Shown: one piece after another, positions 19,202-32,600 of the stretch | Position numbering within the stretch: the first letter of the stretch is position 1 | How the letters are laid out: each line of letters begins with the position of its first letter | From: Tubulanus polymorphus | Taxonomy: Eukaryota > Nemertea > Palaeonemertea > Tubulaniformes > Tubulanidae | Assembly: GCF_964204645.1 (NCBI RefSeq) | Contig: NC_134026.1 | Location: 8,009,450 to 8,073,449 of the forward strand | Direction of reading: 5' to 3' | DNA: 64,000 nucleotides | Position numbers and translations under genes: made by a program | Notes under the pieces: model-generated | Told to the model about the DNA's origin: nothing | The model's database searches: none | Seen by the model: the letters and a program-made list of their open reading frames with translations, nothing else

Positions 19202-20950
19202 ACCTGCCCTGAGAGGCCACATGGCTTCTCAGGGCAGGAACCTGCCCTGAGAGGCCATTGGCGCAATTAAGCAGTATAAATGGAAAACTCTGCTATAATT
19301 CTGATGAAACGGCGAACTATCTCGCCGATGTTTGACATGCACATTATCGAGTCATGAAATTAAATGGATTAAAATGAAATAAATTAAACGTATTGATATA
19401 TCGACACTTAACAAATAAAACGAAAGTGATATTTCAATTAAAATTCATTCATAATAAGAAATGTATTTTTAAAAAGTTATGTAGTTAACCGACGACGAAA
19501 AGTTATGGTGATTATATAAATTTCAAAGCATTAATTTAATTATTCAAATATCCTATAGGCCTACATAAACAATTTGTGTCGTCCACTGATATTAGTGCGT
19601 TTCAATATGCTGTATATTCTAATTCAACAGTGAATTTTTCGGGGTTGTCTACTGCTTTCGCAGAAACTCTATTGTAATTCTGCTGATCATATTTTTCTTC
19701 TCCGGGGTAAGGGTTGGTTGATCATATGTCATATTATTTTTCGTTAGGTTAATTACCTGAGCGCAGGCCAACTTTAATCAGTTTTATACTTTATCTAATG
19801 ACAATGGCATAATTATAGTTGCCACATGCAATAAGGCATACGCAATTGAATCTAATCTGATCAGCCCTGCGGGTGCAATTATATACGTAGTCTACTGTCG
19901 TCAACCTGCCCTGAGAGGCCAGTTCAACTGCTGCAGTTTGACTTCTGATATCACCTGCCCTGAGAGGCCTGTTCAACTGCTGCAGTTTGACTTCTGATAT
20001 CAACCTGCCCTGAGAGGCCACTTTCATTTTTGCAGATATCAACCTGCCCTGAGAGGCCACTTTCATTCTGCAGAAATCAACCTGCCCTGAGAGGCCAGTT
20101 TTACTGCTGCTGTTTGAGTTCTGATATCACCTGCCCTGAGAGGCCAGTTTCATTCTGCAGATATCACCTGCCCTGAGAGGCCAGTTCAACTGCTGCTGTT
20201 TGAGTTCTGATTAAACCTGCCCTGAGAGGCCACTTTCATTTTGCAGATATCAACTTGCCCTGAGAGTCTAGTTCAACTGCTGCAGTTTGACTTCCGATAT
20301 CAACCTGCCCTGAGAGGCCAGTTTCATTCTGCAGAAATCAACCTGCCCTGAGAGGCCAGTTTCATTCTGCAGATATCACCTGCCCTGAGAGGCCAGTTTA
20401 ACTGCTGCAGTTTGAGTTCTGCAGATCACCTGCCCTGAGAGTCCAGTTCAACTGCTGCAGTTTGACTTCCGATATCAACCTGCCCTGAGAGGCCACTTTC
20501 ATTCTGCAGAAATCAACCTGCCCTAAGAGGCCAGTTCATGCTTTTCCCACAGAGAAAAGTTTTTTTCATTTCTTTATTTCTATGAAAAATATTAGTATTT
20601 TTTAATTTGTTTCTGAAAAATACCAATTCTAATTCTTTTTTCTTATATATTTCAACAAAAATTCATATTTTGATTTTAGGTAACTTTTGTTTCCCTATCG
20701 TCTTGACTTTTTAACTGTTTTAGCTTAATATGATTAAAAGCATTTGTATTTCTCAATTTATTTCTATAGAATACAGCGTAGTCTTCTATTGTATGATCGA
20801 AAACTTTAGTTTGAATCTGAATATCCCGATCACCTTGCCACCATTTCAGCTCACTCTGTTGAATGGGTTTTCATTTTCTATTGATTCAAACGACTGGCCT
20901 CTCAGGGCAGGTTCCTGCCCTGAGAAGCCATGTGGCCTCTCAGGGCAGGT
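19202..20950. mobile_element. 1.75-kb foldback element with 56-bp perfect terminal repeats
   Basis: Bases 19202-19257 are exactly the reverse complement of 20895-20950. Each end is itself a hairpin made of the monomer ACCTGCCCTGAGAGGCC and its complement. The interior has AT-rich arms and a central array (19902-20540) of the same monomer. No open frame or transposase and no clear target duplication were seen. It resembles a non-autonomous foldback transposon; the family is not recognised. Confidence 0.7.
19902..20540 (+). repeat. CCTGCCCTGAGAGGCC array, about 15 copies
   Basis: A 16-17 bp core recurs every 30-50 bp, separated by a few recurring spacers (GTTCAACTGCTGCAGTTTGA, TTTCATTCTGCAGATATC). 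Because spacers recur and the host is eukaryotic, this is a satellite-like array and not CRISPR. All cores are in the orientation of the left terminal repeat of the surrounding element. Confidence 0.85.
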
Positions 20951-21152
20951 TCTGGAAAATCTGCAGAATGACTCATATGGTGAACTAAAACTACTGCGCA
21001 AATTTCTACTGTGGCAAGCGACTACTAAGTTAGTTCGCACGTTCGCCGTCAACAGCAGCACTTGACGGGCTCTATGTTCAATTTAAATCATAAATTTATT
21101 CAACGCCAAAATAACATACATGTTAAGACCAAAACTGATTATTTTGAGAGCA

Positions 21153-22869
21153 ATGAAGAAAGTATTGACAAAGTGTTGTGTATGCGAGGAGCAAATGAGT
21201 CGTTATAAATGCCCGTCATGTTTCATTCAGTAGTAAGAAGAGTTCCCTCGCTTTCTTCAAATCGAATATTTAACGTTGGTTGTCGTTTAATATATTTCCA
21301 ATTTATAATCAATGAGAAATAAACCAAAAAATCAGTTATGAATAATGCACTCAATGTTCGATATTTTTCAGTTGTTCTGTGAATTGCTATAAAAATCATA
21401 AGAAAGGTAAATATGAAAAAACTGACGCCCCCTCCACCATGGATGAATGAGAGTGGCTCCGTTGATCTTAAATTGTTAATTATTACATTTTGCAGGCGTT
21501 TGTGGGACCCCAGAACAACAGATACCTGACGTAACACCAGTAATACCTACACCAGCAGCACCTGTAATACCTACAGCAGCAGCAGCTGCTGCACTTGTAA
21601 TACCTACAGTTACACCAGCAGCAGTACCGGTACTAGTCACCACTCCACTTTCAAATGAAGAAGGTACAGAAATACATAAGAGTAGATCCTAGTGATATGC
21701 AATTGATTGTTGTGAATCCTGGTCATTGTTTTGATTGTAATATTTCAATTGTCACAGCTGATGACGATGATGATTTTAGATGTTTAAATATAGAGGAAAG
21801 TGAAGATCGCGTCCCAGTCGAATCACTGCATTTATTAGGTGAGTTTTAGACTACAGTTAAACTCTTTTCAATTCTGGGCCCAGTTTCAGGAAAAATTTTA
21901 AGCCTAAAACGGTTAAGTTTGAATTGTTGTCCGCATTGAAAACACGAAGTAACCAATGGCAATTACACCAAAAATTTGAGTTTAACTCTTTCGTGAAACT
22001 GGGCCCTGGGCCTGGTTTCATAGACTGGTATCAAAGTTATCCCTAGGGGTAAATCCTTAATTCGGGTGCCAACCACCATAGTAACAATGAGAAACCATAG
22101 TAATACCTGACAAATTTCACAATGTTCCCAGGGACTATCTTTCCTCCACATCTATGAAACGCAGCCTAGCAGATCTTTAACGACAAAATTTGTGCGACTA
22201 CCGCCTGAAATTAGAGTTAATTGGGTTTTAGAGTTAATTTTCTCACTCTGAAATTAGAGTTAAATGGGTTTTTCTCTCAGTTGAGGTTACTTATACTACC
22301 GCGTACATCAATAAGATGAAATCGATGCAAGAACTAATTTGTAGTTGTCGAATGAACACTATACTCCGTGTAAACTGTAGATAAATGAAGAAATCCCACA
22401 CTTCGAATTTAAAATTATACGATTATATTTATTCTTACGAAACCTCAACGTTTCGGCTGTTGACTAACAGCCATCATCAGGTGGAATGACCAGAAAAACA
22501 AGTAACAAGAGTTTATATCCTTTGTTACTTCTTTTTCTGGTCATTCCACCTGATGATGGCTGTTAGTCAACAGCCGAAACGTTGTGGTTTCGTAAGAATA
22601 AATTTAATCGTATAATTTTAAATTCGAAGTGTGGGATTTCTTCATTTAACTAATTTGTAATTGGAACGAAACCGAGTGAAGAATAAATGATTGTAATTTC
22701 AGGTGAATCTCATGATGTAAAACAGTTACTACAGAATCAACATCTTAGAGAAATATTACTGAATTTATATCAGGACGGTAAAACTGCTACAGCTCATATC
22801 GAATCTGCGATGAAAGAACCGTTATTTATTGAATTGGCACAAACCTGTCTCACTACTATCAAACAATAA
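21153..22869 (+). CDS. ZNHIT3: Zinc finger HIT domain-containing protein 3
   Basis: Five coding exons: 21153-21232, 21372-21406, 21496-21663, 21758-21838, 22703-22869; 531 nt, 176 aa, every junction in phase with GT/AG. Exons 1-2 encode the HIT zinc finger (CCVCEEQ...KCPSC, then CSVNCYKNHKK), exon 3 a Pro/Ala/Thr/Val-rich linker, exon 4 an acidic DDDDD stretch, and exon 5 the conserved C-terminal helix (ESHDVKQLLQNQHLREILLN...EPLFIEL). Human ZNHIT3 is 155 aa with the same order. The family acts in box C/D snoRNP assembly with NUFIP1. Its stop codon overlaps an AATAAA and it converges on CWC27. Intron 4 carries a 267-bp palindromic element. Confidence 0.9.
22382..22648. mobile_element. Palindromic (foldback) element in ZNHIT3 intron 4
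   Basis: Two arms of about 125 bp, almost perfect reverse complements, from TAAATGAAG to CTTCATTTA around a short centre near 22510. Each arm contains CTGATGATGGCTGTTAG...CAACAGCCGAAACGTT, close to a hammerhead-ribozyme core (CUGAUGA, stem, GAAA) with one extra base. Confidence 0.75.
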
Positions 22870-22907
22870 AACACTATATTCAGTATATTGATTTATTTAT
22901 TGATTCC
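22865..22907. terminator. Overlapping poly(A) signals of the convergent ZNHIT3 and CWC27 genes
   Basis: AATAAA at 22865-22870 overlaps the ZNHIT3 stop codon. TTTATTTATT around 22893-22902 gives AATAAA on the minus strand, downstream of CWC27. Both genes appear to end within about 40 bp of each other. Confidence 0.55.
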
Positions 22908-23025
22908 TCTTTGAGGTTTAATCGGACTTTATACAATTACACAATAACTGTGGCCTGAACCCTAGCCCCCTTCCAGCCCGGACCATGCACCCCCCTCAGA
23001 CAGGACCTGTACTCCCTCAGCCTCG

Positions 23026-26000
23026 TTAAGTTTTTTTTGCTTTCATGAATATTTTACTCTGTTCTCTTCTGCGTTTAGTGACCGGATTCCGAGGATCAAA
23101 TATTTCATATCGATCCAATTCATCAACGTTCGCGTCTAAAACTTTCTGTTTACTTTCTATAAATGTCAGTTTATGAGCCAGCCTGAAATAGATAACACAG
23201 AACAGTTTATGAGCCAGCCTGAAATAGATAACACAGAACAGTTTATGAGCCAGCCTGAAATAGATAACACAAAACAATTTATGAGCCAGCCTGAAATAGA
23301 TAACACAGAACAGTTTATGAGCCAGCCTGAAATAGATAACACAGAACAGTTTACGAGCCAGCCTGAAATAGATAACACAAAACAGCCTGAAATAGATAAC
23401 ACAAAACAGTTTATCAGACAGCCTGAAATAGATAACACAGAACAGTTTTTCAGACAGCCTGAAATAGGTAACACAGAACAGTTCATCAGACAGCCTGCAA
23501 TAGATAACACAGAACAGTTTATCAGTCAACTTGAAATAGATAATACAGAACAGTTTTTCAGACAGCCTGAAATAGGTAACACAGAACAGTTCATCAGACA
23601 GCCTGCAATAGATAACACAGAACAGTTTATCAGTCAACTTGAAATAGGTAACACAGAACAGTTCATCAGACAGCCTGCAATAGATAACACTGAACAGTTT
23701 ATCAGTCAACTTGAAATAGATAACACAGAACAGTTCATCAGACAGCCTGAAATAGATAATACAGAACAGTTATCAGACAGCCTGAAATAGATAACACAGA
23801 ACAGTTTAACAGACTGATATAGATAATATGGATACGATATACGATATACGTTTACAGGAGACCAGGGAAGTGAGGAGACTAAGTGTCTGCCTCCATCATA
23901 TACTAACCATGAATCGCCTTCAATATCATCATTCGTTTCATCGTTTATATCGACTATTTTCTCCTCAGTTTCCTCATCGTGTTGTTCTCTAACCGATTGT
24001 AGTCGTGTTTTGAATTTGGCCAATATCGCTAATGTCTCTTCCTCTCGTCCTGATCCTTTTTTTTTATTCTTTCCTTTCAATTCTTTATATTTTAGTTGCT
24101 CCTTTTTAAAATCTAACACGGCATCATTTGTAGATTCAGTCTCTTCTTCCGACTCTGAAATAGAAACAATCTCATACAATTACCCCCGCTTACCAGTCGT
24201 CGAAACTAGTGACTGGATACGTGCTCACTTACCAGGGCTTGTTTTCTGTGAAGTTTGTTTATTTTTCTCTTGCTTTCTTCTTTTCGCTTCTTTTAATTCT
24301 TTCTGTAACTGACGAACTTCGTTCCTTAATTCTTCCCTGAATGAAATATATTTCATATTTTTAAATTCATTCTGATGTCATTTTTACTGTTCAACTATTC
24401 GTAAATACACGAACTTTCTGGATAATTCTTTTGGTTTATCTGTTTCTTGTTTTACTGTTTCTTGTTTTACTGTTTCTTGTTCCACCTCTGTCGGTGATGA
24501 TTCATTTTCTGTTTCTTTCTTTAATTTTTTCTTCACATTTTCGATGCTCGATTCAACTGAATCTTCTTCCTATAAAACATCAGAATAACTTCATCCAGTT
24601 CACCATCAGAGTTCCAAAGTTCACAACCCAGTGCCTGATCGAGTTCCACCGTTCACAAACCAGTGCCTGATCGAGTTCCACAGCTCACAACCCAGTCCTG
24701 GATTCAGTTCCACAGTTCACAACCCAGTAGTGAACTGTGAAACTAGGTCGTGAACTGTGAACCAGGGTCCGATCTAAGTACTTTTCCGATTGCCTGGGAC
24801 AAGTATATTTTCATTAGGGCAAGTAGGTTATCATTATCACTTGTCCACCGGGCTAACGCAAGCTGTGGAACTGTGACTGTGGGTCATAAACCGTGGAACT
24901 GGATCCTGTAGTGAACTGTAGGTGTCGAACGTAATATTCACCTCTATTGAATCCTTGCTGCGTTTTTTACTAGTTTTTGTTGTTATTGGATCATCATGAA
25001 TCACTGATACTGAACTCAATTTTGGATCATCGATCAAATCATGGCTACTTTTACTTTTTCCTCTCATTTGCTACAAAAGAAAACAACATTTCAAATTACT
25101 CTCTTTATATGCGGAAATAATGAAGACGAAAATGATTTTTACCTCTGTCGCTTCATTAATCATCTCTTCATCTTCCTCTGCTTCTTCTCCGAATGACAAC
25201 AACTTAAAATTTCTGTAAACATTAATTTTCCAAAAATAGAAAATAACTTACATCTGAATTGCTCTAATACGACACAAGACGTTTGCACGTACTTTGTAGC
25301 CTTAGAACGACTGACTTTCTTCTGATTATTATCTACGTTTTTCTTATAAATTTCTCTCGGCAAAATATCATCAAACGGATTGTTCAAAATCTGTTAAAGG
25401 AAATATAAACACAATCTAAACAACTGGAGCCATCTTTCAAATCAGGTCAAGGAGATTGAATAAGGTCAAGGTTTTGGAAAGTTTTTGAGAGGGTCGCCTG
25501 TCCCACTGAAGTGATGATTTTGAGACAGTCCTCTGTCGATCTTGAAGTAATGATTTTGAGGGGGTCCCCTATCGCCCTTGAAGTAATGATTTTGAGAGGG
25601 TCCACTCACGCGTGTTGATATTATTTTCTGTAGATATTTCGGGCGGTCGTTGCTATCTGTTTCACATTCACCCAGTTTTAACATGTTGTAAACAGTCGGG
25701 CCGGTTATCTGAGAAAAGAGTAGATTATCTGAAACAGCAGATCTGAAAACTGATTCCCTGAATCAGAAATCTGATTCACTGAATATCAGCAAAAATACAA
25801 GTATTTTTGATATCAGACATCTGAAAAACTGATTCCCTAAATCACTGAATCAGAGATCTGAAAACAGACTTAGCGAATAAGAAATCTAAAAACTCCAGAA
25901 TGATTTTAAAAACATATTTAGTATTTTACCTTGCCGAATAGAGTGTGTTTTTTATTGAGTTCGGAAGCCTCGCCGAGCGTGAAAAAAAACTGACTGTCAT

Positions 26001-26946
26001 TGTTATTAGGACCGGCATTCGCCATGGCGACCAAACCACGTCGGTTGAATCTGAGTCGAGAATGAAATTCATCCTTTAAAAAAAAAATGAGATAAAACAT
26101 TATTACAATTGCAGCAGGAGCCACATTTCTACAATCAACACACTTCCCAGCGACGTTTGGCAAAATGTTCATTTTAAGTTTTAACTCCTGCTACAGTCAA
26201 ATGTACCTAGAATAGTGGAATCGTGGAAATGGATTTTCAGGAAATTTTAGCTCAGTTCTTGTAGTTACCTTGAATGATTTTCCGTAGATAGATTCACCTC
26301 CATTACCCGTACCCGTTGGGTCTCCACCTTGAGCGATGAAATCTTTGATAACCCTATGAAACACTGTTCCATCGTAATAACCTTCCATACACAACTGGAT
26401 GAAATTTCGGCATGTTTTCGGACATTCTTTCGACCACAATTCTATATCAATTTCTCCGACACTGGTTATGAGCAGCACCTGCAAAAATACCGCCACCAAA
26501 CGGTCCGTATCGGTAACTTATGGTAAAAACCGTTTTATGTCTGAAATACATTGTTGACCTGACAAATTTACTATAAATAATCTACATTAATGTGTGTGAC
26601 CAACATCTGCCTATACCTATAACATTTCTTCTAAAAACTTTCGAACCATGTCCATGACCATTCAATGCATGCCAGCACTAGTCTATCAATCATATTATGT
26701 CCGTTTTGTTATATCAGTTAATGTTTATCAGATCAGATTTTTATTATTTTACACTCTGTTACATGTATGTTTGTATTATGTCAGTCACACAAATCCGTCA
26801 ATACACTGCAGACAGCAGGACAGTGCACTTGTTTTATAGTTTTGAATAAAGATTTCATTTGATTGAATTGAGATGCATATAATTGGCCTGACGAATTTAC
26901 ATACCTTTCCTTTCGTTGGAGGTTCTTGAATATAAATGTTACTCAT
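23026..26946 (-). CDS. CWC27: Spliceosome-associated protein CWC27 (cyclophilin-type)
   Basis: Eleven coding exons (5'->3' on minus): 26946-26905, 26478-26269, 26073-25930, 25708-25610, 25390-25293, 25212-25143, 25070-24942, 24569-24415, 24336-24233, 24154-23904, 23145-23026; 1,422 nt, 473 aa (human 472), all phases consistent. Exons 1-4 encode the cyclophilin-like domain (IDIELWSKECPKTCRNF, FHRVIKDFIAQGGDPTGTG, MANAGPNNNDSQFFFTLG). A charged linker with KGKSKSSHD-like and NPFDDILPREI motifs follows, and the last exon has the conserved EIFDPRNPVTKRRRE end. The product joins activated spliceosomes; its partner in yeast and human is CWC22. Head-to-head with SREK1IP1 over a 307-bp promoter region. 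The last intron holds a 33-bp minisatellite. Confidence 0.95.
23170..23815. repeat. 33-bp minisatellite in the last CWC27 intron
   Basis: About 19 copies of CAGCCTGAAATAGATAACACAGAACAGTTTATGAG and variants. On the gene strand each unit contains TTATCTATTTCAG followed by G, a good 3' splice-site sequence. The array ends about 25 bp before the real acceptor. Open frames across it come from the unit length being divisible by three. Confidence 0.9.
24767..24860. mobile_element. Truncated MITE, same family as 60117-60373
   Basis: Shares GGTCCGATCTAAGTACTT, GATTGCC, AAGTATATT and CAAGTAGGTTATCATTATCA with the copy near 60.1 kb. Only the left half is present, inside CWC27 intron 7. Confidence 0.65.
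25470..25609. repeat. Minisatellite beginning at the CWC27 exon 4 donor
   Basis: About four copies of a 40-bp unit (gene strand: GGACCCTCTCAAAATCATTACTTCAAG...). The first copy begins at the donor GTGAGTGGACCC. Confidence 0.7.
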
Positions 26947-27253
26947 GTTTTAACAGTTAAGAATAGTGTAACTTGCGGAAAAATGTCAAATATTTGACAT
27001 AAAAGATGATTTTTTGAGGTTTCACTTTTAATTCATGGGCGCAGCCATTTTTATTTCTGCACTGAATATGAAAATAATTCCATAGAGAGATAAATTTAAT
27101 CAGATATTTTACAAAAATTTGGAAAACTATTCAATAAATAAACGATTCATGATAAACATACGAATTGAATTAGTAATTTGTGATGATTTCTGATGTCACC
27201 GGCACCTGCAGCTGCCACCAGGTGGTGCACTGGTCGATTATTGAACAATTAAT
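26947..27253. promoter_or_regulatory. Shared CWC27 / SREK1IP1 promoter region
   Basis: The 307 bp between the two divergent start codons. It contains a CTCF-like CCACCAGGTGGTGCAC at 27215-27230. No TATA box in a convincing position was seen. Function inferred from head-to-head layout. Confidence 0.6.
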
Positions 27254-28514
<1,261 letters not shown>

Positions 28515-28754
28515 TTTTAACCACAGTTAGGACTCAGATTGATTCAGATTAATTTTAACCGTGTTTTGGACTCAGTTTTGTGTAAAGGTTTTCCTGGCAT
28601 TTATTTTAAGTTTTCTCTTTATTGAATGAAACAAACTGTAAGATGTTTTATTTCAAAATCATGTTTTATAAGATAATGCAATAAATCCTCACAAAATATC
28701 TTAATATATTCAATCTTAAAATCTCTCTGATGTTGAAAGCCCATTCTGATTCTC

Positions 28755-28890
28755 GGAAAAAAACCTTCTGGTGGAAAACTTTCCGATTCAGTGGAAACCC
28801 TTCTGATTCACAGTGGAAACCTTCTGAGTAACGGTGGAAACCCATCTGATTCACAGTAGAAACCCTTCTGATTCATTGGAAACCTGATTC
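28755..28890. repeat. Minisatellite 3' of SREK1IP1
   Basis: About five degenerate copies of a 22-27 bp unit around CCTTCTGATTCACAGTGGAAA. Confidence 0.75.
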
Positions 28891-29344
28891 ATAGTGGAAG
28901 AAAGGCCCCGATTTGTGCTTAATCTTCACAAAAAGTGCAACTTTTAGACTGATAATCATAAGCCAAGCACACATCACTTCTGGGTAATTGACATGCCCTA
29001 GGGCAGAAGTGAAATCTATTGGTCCCATGAGATCCAAAGAAACTGCAAGCTACTGTCTTAGTAAAATGTTGATTAATATAAGTCTTCCCTACGTTTTGAA
29101 AATTTTTAAGTTTTGGTTAAAATGATGGCGTGTACTGGGTCAGTCTGTCCAGGCAATGCTTCCACAAATCTCTAGCTGTTACAGTGTCTATTATCATGGG
29201 TGCAATCCGCTTTAAAAAGTGCTACTTATTCCGCACCATAAGTGCTTACTTTTTCTTAAGCCTTACGACAACGAACCGTCCTTCTGAGGCAGCTTTCTTC
29301 AAATTTGTCCTCACTTTCTTCCACAATTGCCAAAATAAATAATC
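28891..29344. other. Spacer between convergent genes
   Basis: No supported gene. A short plus-strand frame (29130-29342) and fragments of an opposite-strand frame show no recognisable domain; this could be an old transposon remnant. Confidence 0.45.
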
Positions 29345-29366
29345 ATAAATGCAGTTAATGAATATT

Positions 29367-29372
29367 TTATTT
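29367..29372 (-). terminator. Poly(A) signal of the beta-adaptin gene
   Basis: TTTATT on plus (AATAAA on minus), about 270 bp after the beta-adaptin stop codon and followed by T/G-containing sequence. Confidence 0.45.
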
Positions 29373-29639
29373 GTTCATATGGTACACAATGAATACAGCG
29401 AAAATTACATACAGCGAATATTACACGCAGCTAATATTACATTATAGCGAATATTACACACAATGAATATTAGATATTTATAACATGTATGGTAATATAT
29501 ATTATAATAATTCATATACACAACAAGCACTGCTGGAATTGTTTATCGTGGAAATTGAATTTCTACTGTTTTAATCAACTAATATTGATTGCACACAGTA
29601 CATATAACAGTCACTAGGGGGCAGCTCTAGGGTAGGGGA

Positions 29640-32600
29640 CTAGTTACGCAGAATGACGTCGTAAGCTTGTTGAATACACGGGTAAACATCCATAGCGCGA
29701 GATTTCAATGACAACTGAAAATAAACGATCAATATAGCCGAATCAGTAATATATCGGGGGTTTATCAGTGATATATTGGGATATCAGGTTATTTAGTGAT
29801 ATACAATGTATCGAGATAGATAGTAGATCAATGATTTATCGGGATATCAGGGGTAAATCAGAAATATATTGCGATACCAGGGGTAAATCAGTGATATAAA
29901 TCGAGATATTAGGGGGGGGGGTAAATCTCTGATATACCTAGATGTCAGATGTTAGTGGCGATGCATGGAGGTACTTACAGTAATATTCGTATTTCCAGGT
30001 TGCATTTTTAATTCGGCTAAAACCCAGATTCCATTGGTCAATCTGAGAGACTGATATAACATATCCTGACCTTCAACGTTGCGTTTAGCAATCGTAAACA
30101 CGTTATTATTACGCAACTTAGCAGACGACGTATCTATAAATAGAAACAACAGCGACACCTATAATCAGTGAAGAGACACTATTCCAGTGTTTTCAACAAG
30201 AGCCAGGTCTCGGGTCCCAGACCCGTCTGTCGTTTTTTAAGGATCCACCTGTTTTTTCAAACCAGCTTTCGTTTCAGGGACTTGTGACATATTATGGGAC
30301 CCTCCTGTTTTTCGAAGGGACCTGGCTTCTTAATTTCTTACTAAAAACACTGTATTCAACCCAGAACTGACAGACCCTAGTATCAATGGCCCTATGGTGA
30401 CAGTAAATCATACTAACCTGCACTGTGTGGTATCTGATTGATAGTTATTTGAACCTCGTTCTGAGCCGGGATATCCTTCCAGGTGGCGAGGAAAACGCGA
30501 CGTTCCATTTCACCGTCCTCAACAAATAGAACATGCATCGGTACGATACAACTGAAGTAAAACACATCGATGTTGTTCTTTACGGCCACCTGAAAATAGA
30601 AAACACAACGGGTGGCTCCAAATACTGTACTGCGAGTTTCGACACATTTCGGAGCTGTCCCGATAAGACACTGACCTGTAAATTAGTTAATGGTTCCATA
30701 CGTTGGACAGGTCCGGTTGTATTCAGATTCAGTGTTACTGATGCTGATTGATTCGGAGGAAGTGGTGTAGTTACGGATAACGGTCCAGCAGGTGTCAATC
30801 CAAAACTACAAACAATCAATCATTAATATAAACGAGGTGTAAACCAGTAGTCCATTGGGAGGTATAAACTGGTAGTCCATGGGGAGGTTTTAAACCGGTA
30901 GTCCATGGGGAGGTTTTAAACCGGTAGTCCATGGGGAGGTTTTAAACCAGTAGTCCATGGGGAGGTTTTAAACTGGTAGTCCATGGGGAGGTATAAACTG
31001 GTAGTCCATGGGGAGGTTTTAAACTGGTAGTCCATGGGGAGGTATAAACTGATAGTCCATGGGGAGGTATAAACTTATAGTCCATGGGGAGGTATAAACT
31101 GGTAGTCCATGGGGAGGTATAAACTGGTAGTCCATGGGGAGGTATAAACTGGTAGTCCATGGGGAGGTTTTAAACCGGTAGTCCATGGGGAGGTGTAAAC
31201 CAGTAGTCCATGGGGAGGTGTAAACCGGTAGTCCATGGGGAGGTATAAACCGGTAGTCCATGGGGAGGTATAAACCTGTAGTCCATGGGGAGGTGTAAAC
31301 CGGTAGTCCATGGGGAGGTGTAACCCGCTAGTCCATGGGGATGTGTAAACCGGTAGTCCATGGGGAGGTGTAAACCGGTAGTCCATGGGGATGTGTAAAC
31401 CGCTAGTCCATGGGGAGGTGTAAACCGGTAGTCCATGGGGAGGTGTAAACCGGTAGTCCATGGGGAGGTGTAAACCGGTAGTCCAGGGGGAGGTGTAAAC
31501 AGGTTACAGGTTGTAATCCAGGGGTAGGAATATTACCTGTTTTTATTGAACTGTACAGCGAATCCACCCATAGCCTGCATCGCTCTATTTGTGAATGTGA
31601 ATTCCATACAAACATGTCCTTGTTTCCGCGAGAACGTTCCAGATATATCTAAACCTTTTCCCTTAGACGCTGGTAACCAAACCTAAAATATCAGCTCATT
31701 TATTAGTGAACATGTTCACCTTCATTTAATCACCCTATGGCATCATCAACGACTAGTAACTGACCTCTTGTGGTGGAACGTAAGAAGCAGAAGTCGCAGC
31801 TAATCCAAATATGTCTCCTAATCCGGCCATACCGCCGCCCGGTTCAGACTGATTACCACCACTAAACAACTAAAACAATTCAACATACATCATTTTAATA
31901 TTGCATTCAGCTTCAGTTACTCTGCAACTAGAAACAACTATGAGCTAGGATCGCTCCAGAGACCAGAGCTAGGGTTCCTGTAGAGCTTGGAGCTAGTATC
32001 GCTCTAGAGACCAGAGTTAGGGGTCCTGTAGAGCTTGGAGCTAGGATCGCTCCAGAACTAGGGTTACTGTAGACCTTAGAGCTAGGATTGCTACAGAGGT
32101 CAAAGCTAGGGTTCCTGTAGAGCTCGGAACTAGGACTGCTCCACAGACCAGTGCTAGGGTTCCTGTAGAGCTTGGAGCTAGTATCGCTCTAGAGACCAGA
32201 GTTAGGGGTCCTGTAGAGCTTGGAGCTAGGATCGCTCCAGAACTAGGGTTACTGTAGACCTTAGAGCTAGGATTGCTACAGAGATCAAAGCTAGGGTTCC
32301 TGTAGAGCTCGGAACTAGGACTGCTCCACAGACCAGAGCTAGGGTTCCTGTAGAGCTTGGAGCTAGTATCGCTCTAGAGACCAGAGTTAGGGGTCCTGTA
32401 GAGCTTGGAGCTAGGATCGCTCCAGAACTAGGGTTACTGTAGACCTTAGAGCTAGGATTGCTACAGAGATCAAAGCTAGGGTTCCTGTAGAGCTCGGAAC
32501 TAGGACTGCTCAACAGACCAGAGCTAGGGTTCCTGTAGAGCTTGGAGCTAGTATCGCTCTAGAGACCAGAGTTAGGGGTCCTGTAGAGCTTGGAGTTTGG

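Noticed and set aside
19902-20540. CRISPR-like spaced repeat
   Set aside because: Spacers are few and recur, the core is imperfect, the host is clearly a eukaryote and no cas gene is present. It is a satellite inside a foldback element.
23173-23790. 205-codon plus-strand frame of QPEIDNTEQF repeats
   Set aside because: Antisense to the CWC27 intron array; unit length of 33 bp keeps the frame open by chance.
29130-29342. 70-codon plus-strand frame
   Set aside because: No recognisable domain; may be an eroded transposon piece but cannot be supported.
30942-31615. Overlapping long minus-strand frames rich in MDYRF/PPHGL
   Set aside because: They run entirely through a 25-27 bp intronic minisatellite; the translation only mirrors the repeat unit.
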